A stretch of 64,000 bases of DNA. Origin: Meconema thalassinum (taxonomy: Eukaryota > Arthropoda > Insecta > Orthoptera > Tettigoniidae). Where the stretch lies: the NCBI GenBank assembly GCA_946902985.2, contig OX336389.2, forward strand, positions 126,205,572 through 126,269,571. The letters are read 5' to 3'. Positions 1-12,017 of the stretch are shown here, piece by piece. Every line of letters begins with the position of its first letter. Positions within the stretch are counted from its first letter, which is position 1. The notes below the pieces were generated by a model that was given only the letters and a program-made list of their open reading frames with translations, searched no databases and was not told the origin of the DNA. A program made the translations under genes and the position numbers.

Positions 1-945
1 TCGAGTTGAAGGACATGAGAGAGAAGCTGGTATTCAGAAAGGTGTAAGGCAAGGCTGCAACTTATCACCCATACTTTTCAATCTTTACATTGAACAAGCA
101 ATGAAGGAAATTAGAGAAAACTTTAAAGTGGGAGTGAAGATTCAAGGAGAAATAATTTCAACTCTGAGATTTGCTGATGACATCGTCATCTTGGCCGACA
201 AGCCTGAGGATTTGAATGAGTGTTTGAATGGTATGGACTCCGTCTTACGGAAAGAATTCATGATGAAAATAAATGTAAAACAAAAATACTGGAATGCAGC
301 CGAAATAAATCAGAAACCTCTATGGAGATCAAATTGGCAGGTGAAAAGCTGAAGGAAGTAGGAAACATCTGTTACTTAGGAAGCAGAATAACCAGTGATG
401 GACGAAGCAAAGAGGATATTAAAAGTAGGTTGGCTCAGGCAAAGAAAGCATTTCTACAAAAAAGGAATCTGCTGACATCGAATATAGATTTAGGTATTAG
501 GAAGTCATTTTTGAAAGCCTTTGTCTGGAGCGTGGCACTCTATGGAAGTGAAACTTGGACTATTGGTGCAGCAGAAAAGAGGAGAATTGAAGCATTTGAA
601 ATGTGGTGTTACAGGAGAATGATGAAGATCAGATGGGTAGATAGGTTTACAAACAAAGAGGTATTAAGACGAGTGGGAGAGGAGAGATATTTCTGGCGAC
701 TGCTAATGAAGAGAAGAGATAGGTTGGTAGGACACATACTAAGACACCCAGGAATAGCAAGCTTAGTTATGAAAGGAAGGGTCGAGGACAAAAACTGTAG
801 GGGTAGACCAAGGTTAGAATATGTTAAACAGATTGCCTCCGATGTAGGGTGTCGGAGCTATGTAGAGATGAAACGATTAGCTCAGGACAGGGAGGCATGG
901 AGAGCTGCATCAAACCAGTCAAAAGACTGAAGACTCAAACAACAA
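1..945 (+). mobile_element. RTE-type LINE, 3' part, cut by window edge
   Basis: This is the reverse transcriptase C-terminal half of a non-LTR retrotransposon. An RT core with the FADD catalytic box is read around positions 170-185. The C-terminal part continues to a stop at 928-930, with SETWT and FEMWCYRRM motifs typical of RTE-like ORFs. The reading frame shifts near 275-300, where one base is missing compared with the copies at 6533-8887 and 8893-11091, so the enzyme is dead. The 3' end has a short CAA-rich tail (AACAACAACAG), the same tail type as its relatives. The 5' part lies outside the window. The clade call rests on motif resemblance only. Confidence 0.85.
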
Positions 946-3237
946 CAGATAGACCCTGTAAGATATATGAAAATAGGCTATATAGTTCTTCACGGAACTA
1001 CTTGCTGTGAATGTTATGAGGTGATGTGTAATGTCAAACAGAACACTGTTTCCTGGTAGAACCCGTGCAAATGCGGAAGTATTTATGGATTGAGACAAGC
1101 TGACATCCAGCATGTGCATTCACGAACGTTCAATATAGCCAAAGCTCGCAAATTCATAAATCAGCGCACCATTTAAAGTGAATGTAGTGTAAATAATCAC
1201 AGAATGTGTGACTGTGCATTTGAGAAACATATCAAGTTTCGGAGAACTGACCATATTTTGACAATTATGGTTTTCTTCAAACCAGAGACTGACTACATGG
1301 AATATTTGGAAGACTCTATGACCATGGATAGCACCATGTGTGGCTAAGATGGAACAACAGGACTGGACTGGACACCATGGTGACCTGGGAATGCCTCAAC
1401 ATAACGCACATGCTGAGATAGACCCAGCTTACCAATGGGCATTGAAGAGAATCAACAGCCCTCTAGATATTCCAGCCATTAAGATAGAAACTAAACAGCC
1501 TGCCATGCAGTAGTTTTGTTTGTTAGCCAAGTTATTCTATCACAGATAGTAGATATTTCTTCGTAGAGTAAAACATACTCGTCATGCACTATACAGTGTC
1601 GTAGAATAGAACCCTACGATGCAGCAGCCAGACTTCGAAACATGATAAGACAGTAATTTCTCTGGTTGGACCATGTTATCTTAAATAACAATAGACTTAT
1701 GGAAAAAGTTCCATTTTGAACAAAAATTACTTAAATCCATTTGTAGTGATTACAGATATAAAGAATGCTTATTAGGATTGATAAATGAGGCTATATACAG
1801 TGAAATGAAAACAACACAGACGATATAATGAGCATGGCGTGGACGGTGGTAATGCAGGTAGGTGTGAGTATAGCAGTGCCCTCCATTGGGAATCAGGAAG
1901 GAACGGCGCCAAACGTTCACCGCTGTGCCATTTGTTTGACGTGCTCAATGTGAGGTCAGTGAGTCGTGTGCTTCCGACGTCACTATGGAGGCCGGGAAAG
2001 AGGAACAGCGAGGTGTGGTGTGGTTTTTGGCTGAGGAAGGAGTGTCAAGAAGTGAAATCTCATTGCCCGAATGTCTGCTGTGCATGGTAAATGGCTTTAG
2101 ACCTGTGTTTTGGTTATAAGTGTGTAAGTTGAACTAAAGGCTCAGGCTTTGGGATATTTAAGACTGCCCACGATGTATAAGATAAATGTCTCATTTCTCA
2201 CTAGCATGCTATTTGTGTGTACAGACATTTGGTGAACTTATTGTTCACAACCTGTATTTATGTACCAGCCAGTCATCGTCTTAAATTCATTCAACTGTTC
2301 CTAACCACTAATTTCCTTCTCTTTACTGTATGTGACACAGAATTTAATATTAATAGTGTTTTCGTAATTTACAGAGGATCCACCTTTAAGCTTGTATCCA
2401 GCATAAAATGGTTTAATTTAAAACTATGTAAAAGGATTTGATTTTTTTTTTTAAATGATTAAATGGGTGAAAATCATAAACAGATGATGCCAGTCAAAAA
2501 CAGACACGAAATGTTATATTTAATAACTTTATAGTATTTGTGAAGCTGAAGAGGGTCTTAAGCAGCTTGAAACATTTACTAAACAAACATTCGTGATTAC
2601 ATAATATGATATTGACAAGGGAGACAGTTTTCCTCGAAAACGCCTTAAAAACTATTGCGAGTCAATAGAGAACCAACATGAAATTTATCTCCTTTTAAAC
2701 TAATAGCTATCGGTATTGTTAAAGTCACATCCATTGTTATGATGTCAGAGTTCACTTCTGAACATAGTAAGATGGGTGAATTATGTGAATAAAGTTCAAA
2801 GTTAGTAAATCAAATGCTGAAAACCAATGGAGTAATATACACAAAGGCTCTTTGAACATTTGTTATGAAACTTTTTCTACGAGTTTACATAATCCCTCCA
2901 ATTAAAGTGAAATATATTATGCAGTAAATACAGTATGTAAAATCATCAATCACAACTCAAAATATTTAAAAATTTCAATATAACTTACTGCAAGTGAAAC
3001 AATTTATCTGCCAAATTATTAATTTTATCTCCTTTCCTCTTTAAGTTCCTAGAAGCCACAGGCAATACATAATTGTATTACCTTTCTGCCTGAAGTGATC
3101 ATTTATGGAAGCAATACCTGTGCTATTTCCTAAATTTTACAAAAGCATGTGCAGTCTGTTTGGTGGCACGATTACAAAATTAAGTACAAACCAAAAGAGA
3201 AATAGAGAAAGAAAACATAGACTTGAAAGCTACTTAC
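946..3237. other. Non-coding, probable armadillo intron or flank
   Basis: No coding segment is recognisable on either strand apart from short unsupported frames. The expected 3' armadillo exon (C-terminal repeats 11-12 and tail) was looked for on the minus strand and not seen, so it is probably left of the window. The only structured piece noted is the short hairpin repeat near 950-1010. Confidence 0.5.
950..1010 (+). repeat. Short dispersed hairpin repeat, copy 1
   Basis: A segment containing ATATATGAAAATAGGC followed by AGTTCTTCACGGAACT, a self-complementary stem. Related copies lie near 48523-48580 (plus) and 61788-61840 (minus). Family unknown. It could be the end of a small MITE. Confidence 0.5.
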
Positions 3238-3699
3238 CCGCTGAGTATCCTGGAAAGCTCTCATAAGTAAACGCACCAGATGATGTATGGCACCATGTTC
3301 TCTCAGTGGGGCATGGTTAGCTGGGCAAAGGGCTAGATTACGAATCAATCCAATCACTGCTTTTACCAAGGGCCATCGTGATGGTGCCTGCAACAACTTG
3401 ACTATCACTTGCATCCCATAATTAAGTCTCACGCCATTCTGTGCCATTTCTGACTCCACATGACGAGATGTGAGGTGACGTAAAGCACACACAGCTGGTT
3501 CTGTGATTTCTTCACGGTCTCCAGCATTACAAATGGTGCGAACCAGTGCATCGACACCTCCAACTTGGCACACAGTTACTTTATTTCGTTGGTTGTTGCA
3601 TGTAAGATTTGAGAGGATTCCGGCTGCACATGTAACAACATTCACATCAGTCGAAGCAAGAAGTTGTACCAAGCTTTGTAGTAAGCCTTCTAACCCATC
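3238..3699 (-). CDS. arm: Armadillo/beta-catenin exon, arm repeats
   Basis: This internal exon of 462 bp (154 codons) encodes the middle-to-late armadillo repeats of a beta-catenin homologue, the Wnt-pathway and adherens-junction adaptor. Visible blocks include [37 protein letters not shown] and [20 protein letters not shown], all strongly conserved in the family. The acceptor is TTCTAG|GAT at 3700/3699 and the donor is CAGCGG|GTAAGT at 3238/3237. Both boundaries are phase 0. The upstream exon at 16697-16845 ends ACAAAAGTG|GTATGT, also phase 0, giving a [12 protein letters not shown] join that matches insect armadillo. Some positions differ from the usual sequence (QNGVRL for [14 protein letters not shown] for LLHPPSRW). 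Either the main armadillo gene or a paralogue is possible. Confidence 0.95.
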
Positions 3700-3905
3700 C
3701 TAGAAGCAAAAGACAATTGAAATCACATTCTTGAACACCAGATAGGTTTAATCATTCATTTCAGAATATTATTAATAAAAATCTATTTCAAACTGAAATT
3801 GCAAATGTTAAAAGAATAAGAATACTTTATTCATCAGTAGTGCAACACAGCAGTGGAGTGTCATACAGTAGCGTGAGAGACAGTAGTGCGTTATAGTGGT
3901 GTAAC

Positions 3906-4383
3906 CAGTGCATTTTTTCAGGGGAAACGCGGGGATATGAGTACCCCTTAAACATTTGAAAACTCTTTAAGAAAAAATATTGGTACATTTGAACATAATC
4001 CAGCAAATATAACTTCTGACTTGCAAGTATATCGATCAGCTGGCATCAACGCGCTTTTCACAACAGCTGGAGATTTTGAGTGAACCTCTATTTAAATCGA
4101 TCCATAGAAATCAGTTTCTTTTGGTCGGCAACTCGGCACTCCGTTCTAATAAGCACACAGGCTAGTGTTTGGAGGCAAGGTAGGTTGTTATTTTGTGCGT
4201 GCAGTTAGTTTTGAAGGATGAAGAACTATATAACATCCACCGAGGCATCGAAAAAGCTGAAAGTTAATGATTCGAACACAAACAATGACCGAGCTTTGCA
4301 AATTGCCGAAAATTGGAAGATCATGATGTTTTGTCAACTACAACTGAGAGTACCCCTTAAATTTTTTTTGAAATAAAGCACTG
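3906..4383. mobile_element. hAT-type MITE, 478 bp
   Basis: The ends are inverted: CAGTGCATTTTTTC at the left, and CAGTGCTTTATTTC read from the right. A perfect 8-bp target duplication, GGTGTAAC, lies at 3898-3905 and 4384-4391. Both features are hallmarks of the hAT superfamily. An internal plus-strand frame beginning with ATG at about 4218 (MKNYITSTEASKKLK...) resembles the N-terminus of a hAT transposase but is not long enough to be functional. The element is therefore an internally deleted, non-autonomous copy that needs a transposase from elsewhere. Confidence 0.85.
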
Positions 4384-4724
4384 GGTGTAACACACAGTAC
4401 AGTGGTGCAACACACAGTAGTGCAGTGTCACAGAGTAGTGATTTGACTATGTTATCGTTAGTTGAATATTAATATTTTGTTGTGACTAATATTTTAGTAT
4501 TTTAATCGTAATAGAATTGTAGCATTTGTTTGCTAGTAGAATGTTAAGTATTTGTTTGTAGAATTGCCTTATTACTTTATTCTGAATGGGAGTAGTATAC
4601 TTTCAGAATAAATCAATTCTTCACTTGTCTTATAGACTGTAAAGATATTGATAATATTAGCCAACTAGTGGCTACACTGAGTTCTGCTGCACGGCTGAAA
4701 GCAACAGGAAACTACAGCCGTATT

Positions 4725-4852
4725 AATGAAATTATTCATTTTTTTTGGTTTCTTCGAAATGTATGGTACTTAATTTTATTTTCACACAGCAATAGCACAA
4801 AAAACATGAATAATTTCGATAGTAATCCCGGCCGTGAAAGTCTTAATCTACA
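4725..4852. repeat. 128-bp insertion with 12-bp duplication
   Basis: The segment is bounded by a perfect direct repeat TACAGCCGTATT (4713-4724 and 4853-4864), which splits the 5' region of the RTE. The inside is AT-rich with a self-complementary pair (GAAATTATTCAT near 4728 and its inverse near 4807). No coding capacity. The class is not assignable. The duplication length suits a retroposed fragment. Confidence 0.65.
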
Positions 4853-4903
4853 TACAGCCGTATTGCTCTTCCCGAGGATATGCACCTCTCTATGTACAAT
4901 TAC

Positions 4904-5712
4904 TAGGGCTCGGATTTTTAGGTAAATATATTTTTATGTAAATACATATTTTAAGCATTTTTTCTATTAATACATAAATCCCTGCTTTTCATTTAATAGC
5001 ACATAACATAATATTTACATTTTTTAAAATCATTATGCTAGATCTTTCAGTTTATAGCATTTTTGTTCTGTGTTACTTCAATGGGGAAGAACCTGTGAGC
5101 TATCTAATCTTCATGCAGAGCGTATGTCAGCTTGCAACTGTGGAAGCCGGGGATTTCCTTGTCCATAGCCATATTGCACCATGTGCTAGACCTCGCCCCT
5201 CACCCAGCTACCTGGAGCCAGTGTCACTCCCATGCAGTTCATTTCTGGCACTGCGAAGTGTAAGGCAGTTCTATGATGCCTAAAGTAGAAACAACTACAA
5301 GTTATCGTCTGTTGCAGAATTTAAATATAATTTTATTTCTGATGGGAGCGTTCTGTTCTGACAACCATGTGGGAAAGCAATCAAGGCTAAACAGTGATCT
5401 CAAGTTACACAACACCTCAAGGGCAAGAAACATATTGCCGCAGTTTCCCACCTTCAGAGTAAGTGTTTCGCGATAATCGTCGGTCATTTGTGATGGACAA
5501 CCTGAAGATGTATCTCGTGTATTGTAATGCTTCAGCAGTCAATGAGATATTGAATAAATTGCATTCGTGAGTAATAAATATTGTTTACATTCACATTAAT
5601 AAACTAAATTATAATTTAATATTTTTACTTTTTTGTCACATATTTCAGGTATTTTTAATACATAAAAAATAAATATTTTCCCAATTTTTAGCACCTAAAA
5701 ATCCGAGCCCTA
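4904..5712 (+). mobile_element. hAT-type element, 809 bp, BED-finger remnant
   Basis: The inverted ends TAGGGCTCGGATTTTTAGGT at 4904-4923 match the reverse complement at 5693-5712 over 20 bases. A perfect 8-bp duplication ACAATTAC lies at 4896-4903 and 5713-5720, as expected for hAT. Inside, a plus-strand frame around 5343-5460 reads as a BED zinc finger: DGSVLF-x-QPCGKAIK...QHLKGKKH. The first zinc cysteine codon is now TGA and there is another stop a few codons on. The start-like ATG at 5276 is in another frame. So only a broken transposase N-terminus remains. Confidence 0.88.
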
Positions 5713-5844
5713 ACAATTACATGTGATAATGGCCTCCTTGCTTGTAAAATTTCAATCCGGAGGTAAACTAGTCCCTTGTTCGTATCTCTGGGTGGGGACT
5801 ACTCGAGAGGGGGTTAACATCATAGAAGTGACAAAGAGGAAATC

Positions 5845-6527
5845 TGATATTCTACGGATCGGAGCGTGGAATGTTAGAAGTCTGGTAGGCAGTGGAAGGT
5901 TAGAAAATTAGAAAGTGAAATGGATAGGTTGAGGTTGGGTTTGGCAAGGATTAGTGAAATGCGCTGGCAGGAAGGTCAGGACTTTCGGTCAAGAGACTAT
6001 AGCATCATTAGCACTAAATCAAACAATGGCCAAGCACGGGTTGGTCTCATATTGACTAGGAAACTTGGACAGCGGGTAGAATATGACGAGCAATATAATG
6101 GACGGACTAATGTAGCAAAAATCAATACAAAACCAAAGTGCACCACTGTGGTACAAGTCTATATGCCCACCAGTCAAGCTGATGATGAAGATGTTGAAAA
6201 GATCTATGAAGAAATAGATAAAGTTTTGAGGGATGTCAAGGGTGATGAAAATGTTATAGTAATGGGAGATTGGAATGCTGTGGTAGGAAAAGGAAGAGAA
6301 GGGAAGATAGTAGGAGATTTCGGATTAGGTGAAAGGAATGATCGAGGGAGCAGGCTGATGGAATTCTGCACCGAGCATGAGTTGGTCATAGCTAACACCT
6401 TATTCAAAAACCACAATAGAAGAATACACACATGGATGAGACAGGGCGTTACCAAATCGACTTCATTATGGTCAAGCAGAGATTTCGAAACAAGATTTTG
6501 GTTTGCAAAACAAATCCTGGTGCTGAC
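5845..6527 (+). pseudogene. RTE AP-endonuclease domain, interrupted
   Basis: This is the N-terminal endonuclease that nicks target DNA for retrotransposition. It begins ILRIGAWNVRSL, continues through SEMRWQEGQDF and a VYMPTSQADDE segment, and has the catalytic-type VMGDWNAVVGKG block and an IHTWMRQG segment. A stop (TAG) at about 5909 follows SGRLEN and the frame resumes at 5920. Near 6455 the frame shifts. The domain is cut at 6527 by the inverted RTE copy, and its last part (SDHNLVV) continues at 8893. Best database relatives are usually annotated as craniofacial development protein 2-like. Confidence 0.85.
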
Positions 6528-6532
6528 ATATA

Positions 6533-8887
6533 TGTTGTTGTTTGAGTCTTCAGTCTTTTGACTGGTTTGATGCAGCTCTCCATGCCTCCCTGTCCTGAGC
6601 TAATCGTTTCATCTCTACATAGCTACCACACCCTACATCCGAGGCAGTCTGTTTAACATATTCTAACCTTGGTCTACCCCTACAGTTCTTGTCCTCGACC
6701 CTTCCTTCCATAACTAAGCTTGCTATTCCTGGGTGTCTTAGTATGTGTCCTACTAACCTATCTCTTCTCTTCAATAGCAGTTGCCAGAAACATCTCTCCT
6801 CTCCCACTCGTCTTAATACCTCTTCGTTTGTAACCCTATCTACCCATCTGATCTTCATCATTCTCCTGTAACACCACATTTCAAATGCTTCAATTCTCCT
6901 CTTTTCTGCTGCACCAATAGTCCAAGTTTCACTTCCATAGAGCACCACGCTCCAGACAAAGGCTTTCAAAAATGACTTCCTAATACCTAAATCTATATTC
7001 GATGTCAACAGATTCCTTTTTTTTTGTAGGAATGCTTTCTTTGCCTGAGCCAACCTACTTTTTATATCCTCTTTGCTTCGTCCATCACTGGTTATTCTGC
7101 TTCCTAAGTAACAGAAGTCTCCTACTTCCTTCAGCTTTTCACCTGCCAATTTGATCTCCATAGAGGTTTCTGATTTATTTCGGCTGCATTCCAGTATTTT
7201 TGTTTTACATTTATTTATTTTCATCATGAATTCTTTCCGTAAGACGGAGTCCATACCATTCAAAAACTCATTCAAATCCTCAGGCTTGTCGGCCAAGATG
7301 ACTATGTCATCAGCAAATCTCGGAGTTGAAATTATTTCTCCTTGAATCTTCACTCCCACTTAAAATTTTTCTCTAATTTCCTTCATTGCTTGTTCAATGT
7401 AAAGATTGAAAAGTATGGGTGATAAGTTGCAGCCCTGCCTAACACCTTTCTGAATATCAGCTTCTCTCTCATGTCCTTCAGCTCGAATGACTGCTGTCTA
7501 GTTTCTGTATAGATTGTAGATTACCCTCCTATCCCTGTACTTTATTCCAATAGATTTCAAAATGTCAAACAATTTAGTCCAATCAACGTTATCAAAAGCC
7601 TTTTCTAAGTCTACAAATGCCATGAACGTTCTCTTATCTTTCCTTATTCTACCTTCCAAAATCAGCCTAAGACTTAGTACAGCTTCCCTTGTTCCTACAT
7701 TTCTCCTGAAACCAAACTGGTCTTCACCCAACTCCGTTTCTATCTGGCTTTCAATCCTCTTGTAAATTATTCTAGACAGGATCTTTGAAGCATGAGTAAT
7801 CAAGCTGATTGTATGGTAATCTTCACATCTGTCAGCTCCCACTTTCTTTGGTATAGGGAGGATTACATTCTTCTTGAAATCAGGGGGTACTTCACCTGTC
7901 TCATAAATCCTACACACCAAGTGAAATAACCTGATCAGACCTTCATCTCCTATGCAGCGTAGCAACTCAATTGGTATATCATCTATGCCTGGTGTTTTGT
8001 TCCTGCTTAAGTCTTCCAAAGATCTGTCAAATTCTGATCTCAATATTAAATCTCCTTTCGCATCCTCATCAATTTCCTCCTCCCTTTCCATTACATGATT
8101 CTCAATCTCCTTTCCCTTCATACAAACTCTCTATGTAAGCTTTCCATCTCTCAACCTTTTCTTCCCTATCTGTTAGAGGCTTTCCATTTGTGTCCTTAAT
8201 ATTACAGCACTTGGTCTTCTTTTCCCCAAAAGTATTCTTAATCCTTCGATAAGCTGTGTCTACTTTTCCTAATTTCAGACAATTTTCTATGCCTGCACAT
8301 TTCTCTTTCAACCATTCTTCTTTCGCTTCCTTGCACTTCTTGTTAACCTCAATTCTCAGATGTCTGTATTTTGCTTTCCCCTTTTTATCTCTTGCATTCT
8401 TGTGTTTCCGCCTTTCATCCATCAATTCTAGTATATCCTGAGTGATTCTATTCTTTCTTTCCTACCAATGTTTTCTTCTGCAGATTTTGATATTTCATTC
8501 TTCAAAAGTGCTCATTCGTCTGCAATTGAAGTTTGTTGAGCGTTTTTCATTAGTCCTTCCTTTATACTCTTCTTGAATCTTTCGTTTACATCCTTTACTT
8601 TCAGTTTCTTCAACTTTAATCTGCATTTCATTACAACCAGATTGTGGTCAGAGTTTATGTCAGCACCAGGATATGTTTTACAATCCAAAATCTGGTTTCG
8701 AAACCTCTGCTTGACCATAATGAAGTCGATTTGGTAACGCCCTGTATCTCCTGGTCTCATCCATGTGTATATTCTTCTATTGTGGTTATTGAATAAGGTG
8801 TTAGCTATGACCAACTCATGCTCGGTGCAGAATTCCGTCAGCCTGCTTCCTCGATCATTCCTTTCACCTAATCCGAAATCTCCTACT
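6533..8887 (-). mobile_element. RTE-type LINE, 5'-truncated, inserted in relative
   Basis: A minus-strand copy of 2,355 bp. It starts at 8887 inside the endonuclease (GDFGLGERNDRGSR), has RT blocks at 7498-8121 (LEKAFDNVDW and NKTPGIDDIPIELL) and the FADD box and C-terminus at 6550-7359, and ends with a short CAA tail at 6533. Direct repeats ATATA at 6528-6532 and 8888-8892 mark the target site. Breaks are fewer than in the host copy: RT fragments are long but separated by frameshifts near 8110 and 7480. This fits a younger insertion. Confidence 0.88.
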
Positions 8888-8892
8888 ATATA

Positions 8893-11059
8893 CTCTGACC
8901 ATAATCTGGTTGTTATGCAATGCGGACTTGAGTTGAAGAAATTGAAGGAAAGTCAAAAGCCAAAAAGGTGGGCAATAGACAGACTGAAAGAGAAGGACGT
9001 GAACAAACGATTAAAGACGAGTATAAAGGAAGGACTAGTGAAAAACCCTGAACAAGCTACAAATGCAGAGGAAAGGCACTTTTGAAGAATGAAATAACAA
9101 AATCGGCAGAAGAAAACATTGGTAGAAAACTGTGGCGCACATAGGATATACTAGAATTAATGGATGAAAGGCGGAAGCACAGGAATGAAAGAAATGAAAG
9201 GGGAAAAGCAGAATATAGACATCTAAGAAATGAGATTAACAAGAAGTGCAAGGAAGCAAAAGAAGAATGGTTGAAAGAGAAATGTGCAGATATAGAAAAT
9301 TGTCTGAAATTAGGAAAGGTAGATACAGCTTGTCGAAGGATGAGTACTTTTGGGAAAAGGAAGACTATGTGCTGTAATATTAAGGACTCAGATGGAAAGC
9401 CTCTAACAGTGAAGAAAAGGTTGAGAGATGAAAAGTTTACATATTGTAGAAGGGAAAGGAGATTGAGAATCATGTTATGGAAAGGAAAGAGGAAATTGAT
9501 GAGGAAGAGAAAGGAAATTTAATATTGAGATCCGAATTTGACTGAGCATTGGAAAACTCAAGCAGTAACATAGCACCAGGCATGATATATACCAATTGAG
9601 TTGCTATGCTGCATAGGTGATGATCGGGTTATTTCACTTGGTGTGTAGGATTTATGAGACAGGTGAAGTACCCTCTGATTTCAAGAAGAATGATATCATC
9701 CCTATACCGAAGAAAACAGGAGCTGACAGATGTGAACATTACTGTACAATCAGCTTGATCACTCATGCTTCAAAGATCCTGACTAGAATAATTTACAAGA
9801 GGATGGAAAGACAGATAGAAAGAGAGTTGGGTTTAGACCAGTTTGGCTTCAAGAGAAACGTAGGAACAAGGAAAAAAAAAAAAAGGAAGATTGTAGTTTT
9901 ACTTGACCGCGAATCTTGTGATTATGAGCCACGGGACCTCCTTTTTACGTGGAATCCGAACCACAGGACATGGCATTTCACTTTGAAAATCTCACATGCG
10001 TTGAGGAAGCGGTACTAAGTCTTAGGCTGATTTTGGAAGCTAGAATGAGGAGGGATAAGAGAATGTTCATGGCATTGGAGTGAATTGTTTGACATATTGA
10101 AAACGATTGGAATAAAGTACAGGGATAGGAGGTTGCTCTACAATCTATACAGAAACCAGACAGCAGTTATTCGAGCGGAAGGACATGAGAGAGAAGCTGG
10201 TATTTAGAAAGGTGTAAGGCAAGGCTGCAACTTATCACCCATACTTTTCAATCTATACATTGAACAAGCAATGAAGGAAATAGGAGAAAAATTCAAAGTA
10301 GGAGTAAAGATTCAAGAAGAAATAATTTCAACTCAGATTTGCTGATGGCATCGTCATCTTAGCTGACACACCAGAGGATTTGAATGAGTTCTTAAATGGT
10401 ATGGATTCTGTCTTGAGGAAAGAATTCATGATGAAAATTAATAAATGTAAAACAAAAATACTGGAATGCAGTCAAAAGAAATCAGAAACCTTTATGGATG
10501 TCAAATTGGCAGGTGAAAAGCTAAAGGAAGTAGGTCACTTCTGTTACTTAGGAAGCAAAATAACCAGTGATGGACGAAGCAAAGAGGATATAAAAAGTAG
10601 GATAGCACAAGCAAGGAAAGCATTTCTACACAAAAGGAATCAGTTGACATTGAATATAGATTTAGGTATTAGTGAAGTTTGGACTGTTGGAGCAGCAGAA
10701 AAGAGGAGAATTGAAGCATTTGAAATGTGGTGTTACAGGAAAATTATGAAGATCAGATGGGCAGATAGGGTTACAAATGAAGAGGTATTAAGACGAGTGG
10801 GAGAGGAGAGGTGTTTCTGGCGACTGCTAATGAAGAGAAGAGATAGGTTGGTATGACACATACTAAGACACCCAGGAATAGCAAACCTAGTTATAGAAGG
10901 AAGGGTCAAGGATAAGAACTGTAGGGGTAGACCAAGGTTAGAACATGTTAAACAGATTGCCTCGGATGTAGGGTGTGGTAGCTATGTACAGATGAACGAT
11001 TAGCTCAGGACAGGGGAGCATGGAGAGCTGCATCAAACCAGTCAAAAGACTGAAGACTC

Positions 11060-11091
<32 letters not shown>
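8893..11091 (+). pseudogene. RTE reverse transcriptase, rest of host copy
   Basis: Continuation of the element split at 6527. It holds the end of the endonuclease (SDHNLVVMQC), a basic linker (9160-9510), RT fragments (9617-9870: GEVPSDFKKNDIIPIPKK), then the FADD-containing region with a small deletion near 10330, and a C-terminal part at 10380-10856. A stop replaces Gly after RLV at about 10854 and a deletion removes the segment before WTVGAAEKRR near 10676. It ends at a pure CAA repeat (about 11059-11091). Confidence 0.8.
9872..10003 (-). mobile_element. SINE A, 5'-truncated, inside RTE
   Basis: A minus-strand copy lacking the tRNA-like head. It shares GTGAGATTTTCAAAGTGAAA and the following block (in reverse) with the fuller copies at 17525-17690 and 53523-53717. 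It is flanked by an A/T run and a short AGGAA repeat, and interrupts the codons after RNVGTR of the RTE reverse transcriptase. Confidence 0.75.
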
Positions 11092-12017
11092 TCATGCTTC
11101 ATCATTCATGGCACAGTATTATTACAAGTTATATACAGTTATTAAAAATCAATATTAACAATTTTCATATCCAAGAATTCTTTCAAGTTATAAAATGGAT
11201 TTTCCGACATCCAGTTGTACAGGTTTCTTTTGACAAAAGGGCATACAATGTGCAGAACGTGGTAATTTATTAAAACAATGTATGCCATTTAGTTTATGTA
11301 AGCTACTGGTTTTTGTAAGTCTATGGCTTGGGATATCAAAGTTTCCTTTGTTTAGAGTGTTATGATGGTGTATGTTTTCTCAAGTGATACTGTAAATTAA
11401 CTTAAATTGTTTTAGACATACAGTAACAAGACAAAAATATATAGATTTTTAAATTGTTAATATTTAAAGTGTAAGTCTAAGTCTAATAGCAGTGATACTC
11501 AATGAGAAGGGGCAAACAATGACTTCTTAGGGGAGGGGCTCGAGTAAAAATTGAAAAAACAAATGCATGTGTCATATTGCTTACCATTTACTCCAACAAT
11601 TTACCGCCAACAATGAAATCTTTCAGGTGCACTCTATGCAACTTTTGCTCCGGAATTAAATTACAAATGATGTTCGAATCGATTGTTTCAAATGGCAACA
11701 ACATTAATAGCGAAATTGTTGGAAACATGAAGTATTTGCTAAAGTATGTTACTGACAGATACTTGTCTCTATGAGGCTTACTCAATCTATTTACTTGTTA
11801 ACTATTTATCACTGTTCAGTTGCTTATTATTGTGGTAGTGCACAAACAATATATATTTTAACTAATTTTGCAACATGGAGATATTCATTATCAATAGTGA
11901 TCCACCATGTGACATCAATTAAAATAGTGTTGAACCATATGCAAAAAAATTTTAAAAAATTAATAGTGGTGACCAAGGGCGATCAGTTAAAATAGTGTTT
12001 AACCATCTACAAGCAAT
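11092..12017. other. Intron, no feature recognised
   Basis: AT-rich sequence without recognisable coding content, terminal repeats or tRNA-like boxes. Confidence 0.5.

Larger units (their letters stand above)
4655..11091 (+). mobile_element. RTE-type LINE with four nested insertions
   Basis: A single plus-strand retrotransposon, originally about 3 kb, has been expanded by later insertions. Its 5' UTR-like part (from about 4655; exact 5' end not certain) is interrupted at 4725-4852 and 4904-5712. Its AP-endonuclease domain is read at 5845-6527, then broken by an inverted copy of the same family at 6533-8887. It resumes at 8893 exactly where it stopped (...PGADI then SDHNLVV...), and runs through the RT to a CAA-repeat tail ending near 11091. 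An inverted SINE sits at 9872-10003. Frameshifts and deletions show it is dead. Confidence 0.8.
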
